A stretch of DNA of 33,464 nt from an uncultured Lachnospiraceae bacterium (GTDB lineage Bacteria; Bacillota; Clostridia; Lachnospirales; Lachnospiraceae), in NCBI GenBank assembly GCA_900317475.1, contig ONGY01000007.1, forward strand, positions 1 through 33,464, written 5' to 3'. Of the stretch, positions 32,389 to 33,464 are shown one piece after another (the stretch's first letter is position 1; each line of letters begins with the position of its first letter). The notes below the pieces were generated by a model, which saw only the letters and a list, made by a program, of their open reading frames with translations, did not search any database and was not told the DNA's origin. Both the position numbers and the translations under genes were made by a program.

Positions 32389-33464
32389 ATGCCGGGAAAT
32401 TACGGATATAAAAAGAAAAGCAGCGGCCCGTCATTCAGAACGGTCCAGAGTGCGTTTAACAGCCGCCTGAAAGAGGGAGCTTTCACGCATTTTTATATTT
32501 TCTACGGCTCGCAGTCCTATCTCCGCAATCAGAACCGGGACAAGGTGCGCGATGCACTGCTGTCAGAGGACCCCTCGGCCGGGAGCGGGAGCTCCATGAA
32601 TTATACGGTTTTCCGGGGCAAAAACTTTGATGCAAGGCAGGTGATCGAAATCGCCGACACACTTCCCTTCTTTGCAGAGCGGCGCGTCATTCTTTTTGAG
32701 AATACCGGCATTCTGCAGGACAGTGCCATGAGTTCCGCTGCGGATGAATTGACCGATTATCTTCCCCGCTGCCCGCAGACAACTTTTCTTGTCTTCAGTG
32801 AGGCCAGTGTCGATTCCAGGAGAAGGCTTTACAAGAGCCTCACGGCGAAGAAGGAGGACTGCACTGCAATCTGCGTTGACGAGATCGATACGGACTCCAT
32901 CCGCCTCTGGGCTGCAAAGCGCTTCGCCGACGGCGGCTGCCGGATCGGGAACGGTGTGCTGGACCTTTTTCTTCAGTACACCGGTGAGGACATGCTGCAT
33001 GTGGAGTCCGAAATTGACAAGCTCTGCGCGTATGTGGGAGCACAGGGCACGGTCACGGCACAGGATGTCAAAGCCATCGTTACGCCGGTTCTTTCGACCC
33101 GCATTTTTGAGATGACGGATGCGATCGCCGCAAGAGACCGGAGGATGGCAGTGAATATCTATATGGACCTTCTGCGGCTTAACACGGCTCCTCAGCAGAT
33201 ACTTGCGATTATGACATCGCAGTACCGGAGTCTCATGCAGGTGCGGGAACTGGACGATAAGCATATGGATTATGAGGCGATTGCACGGGAAACGGGTATG
33301 AATAAGTGGGCAGTGAAAAATTATTATCAGCCTGCATGCCGAAAGTATTCGTCCCTGGAGGAAATCCGCGATGCATTCGAACGCTGCGTCAGAGCTTCCG
33401 ACGAGTACAAACGCGGTCTCATCACGGATGAGATGGCGGTTGAAATTCTGGTCGCAGCAGGGTA
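32389..33464 (+). CDS. holA: DNA polymerase III delta subunit (3' end outside the window)
   Basis: HolA is the clamp-loader subunit that opens the sliding clamp. The frame from the ATG at 32389 (AGGAG six bases upstream) stays open to the window edge, giving 358 residues of a usual 330-360 or so, so only a few codons are missing. Family marks are HFYIFYGSQSYL near the start, FFAERRVILFENTG, the segment DMLHVESEIDKLCAYVG, VLSTRIFEMTDAIAARD and the C-terminal QQILAIMTSQYRSLMQV. An N-terminal extension of about 30 residues (Lys/Ser-rich) precedes the usual start. Position after comEC is the common arrangement in Firmicutes. Confidence 0.93.
   Translation, partial: MPGNYGYKKKSSGPSFRTVQSAFNSRLKEGAFTHFYIFYGSQSYLRNQNRDKVRDALLSEDPSAGSGSSMNYTVFRGKNFDARQVIEIADTLPFFAERRVILFENTGILQDSAMSSAADELTDYLPRCPQTTFLVFSEASVDSRRRLYKSLTAKKEDCTAICVDEIDTDSIRLWAAKRFADGGCRIGNGVLDLFLQYTGEDMLHVESEIDKLCAYVGAQGTVTAQDVKAIVTPVLSTRIFEMTDAIAARDRRMAVNIYMDLLRLNTAPQQILAIMTSQYRSLMQVRELDDKHMDYEAIARETGMNKWAVKNYYQPACRKYSSLEEIRDAFERCVRASDEYKRGLITDEMAVEILVAAG

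Overview
The window looks like a chromosomal segment of a Clostridia bacterium, most likely Lachnospiraceae. The grounds are a moderately high GC content, strong AGGAGG-type ribosome binding sites, sigma-A promoters, several TTG starts, a DUF5721-type protein, ATCase with a PyrI chain, and the comEA / two-component / comEC / holA order. This assignment rests on gene content read by eye, not on a database search. I saw no tRNA, rRNA, CRISPR array, transposase or phage gene.

Layout. (a) 1-949: argC, broken by an internal deletion that removes the catalytic-cysteine segment and shifts the frame. (b) 1153-2478: a class Ic aspartate aminotransferase, then a terminator and two 90-bp hairpin-rich repeats. 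(c) 2742-5965: a three-gene plus-strand cassette of a Lon-like AAA+ ATPase without protease domain, a long charged coiled-coil protein and a small tail-anchored protein. (d) 6073-10586, all on the minus strand: argG, DUF1294 protein, a LytTR-type response regulator broken by a second internal deletion, DUF5721 protein, pyrB and pyrI. (e) 10587-10996: a divergent AT-rich control region with ArgR-like palindromes. (f) 10997-23707, plus strand: GNAT acetyltransferase, argJ, argB and argD, interleaved with three large polytopic membrane proteins of the envelope-glycosylation type. The last of these is a YfhO-like transporter/glycosyltransferase fused to a discoidin domain and a GH20 hexosaminidase. 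(g) 23726-33464: a substrate-binding protein, comEA, an OmpR-type regulator, a histidine kinase, a GerMN lipoprotein, comEC, and the start of holA, which runs off the window.

How the genes fit together. ArgJ, ArgB, (ArgC), ArgD and ArgG are steps of the acetylated arginine pathway, with PyrBI using the same carbamoyl-phosphate pool; argF and carAB are not in the window. The lesion in argC would block the pathway unless another copy exists or the deletion is a sequence error. The membrane proteins between the arginine genes probably modify a surface glycopolymer. The regulator / kinase / GerMN lipoprotein trio has the same order as actinobacterial MtrA-MtrB-LpqB and sits between the two DNA-uptake genes.

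The best candidates for something new are the YfhO-F5/8C-GH20 fusion (a possible sugar 'writer' and 'eraser' in one chain), the AAA+ / coiled-coil / tail-anchor cassette with an altered Walker B, a 17-bp hairpin that buries the only ribosome binding site of the DUF1294 gene, and in-frame minisatellites inside a membrane protein.
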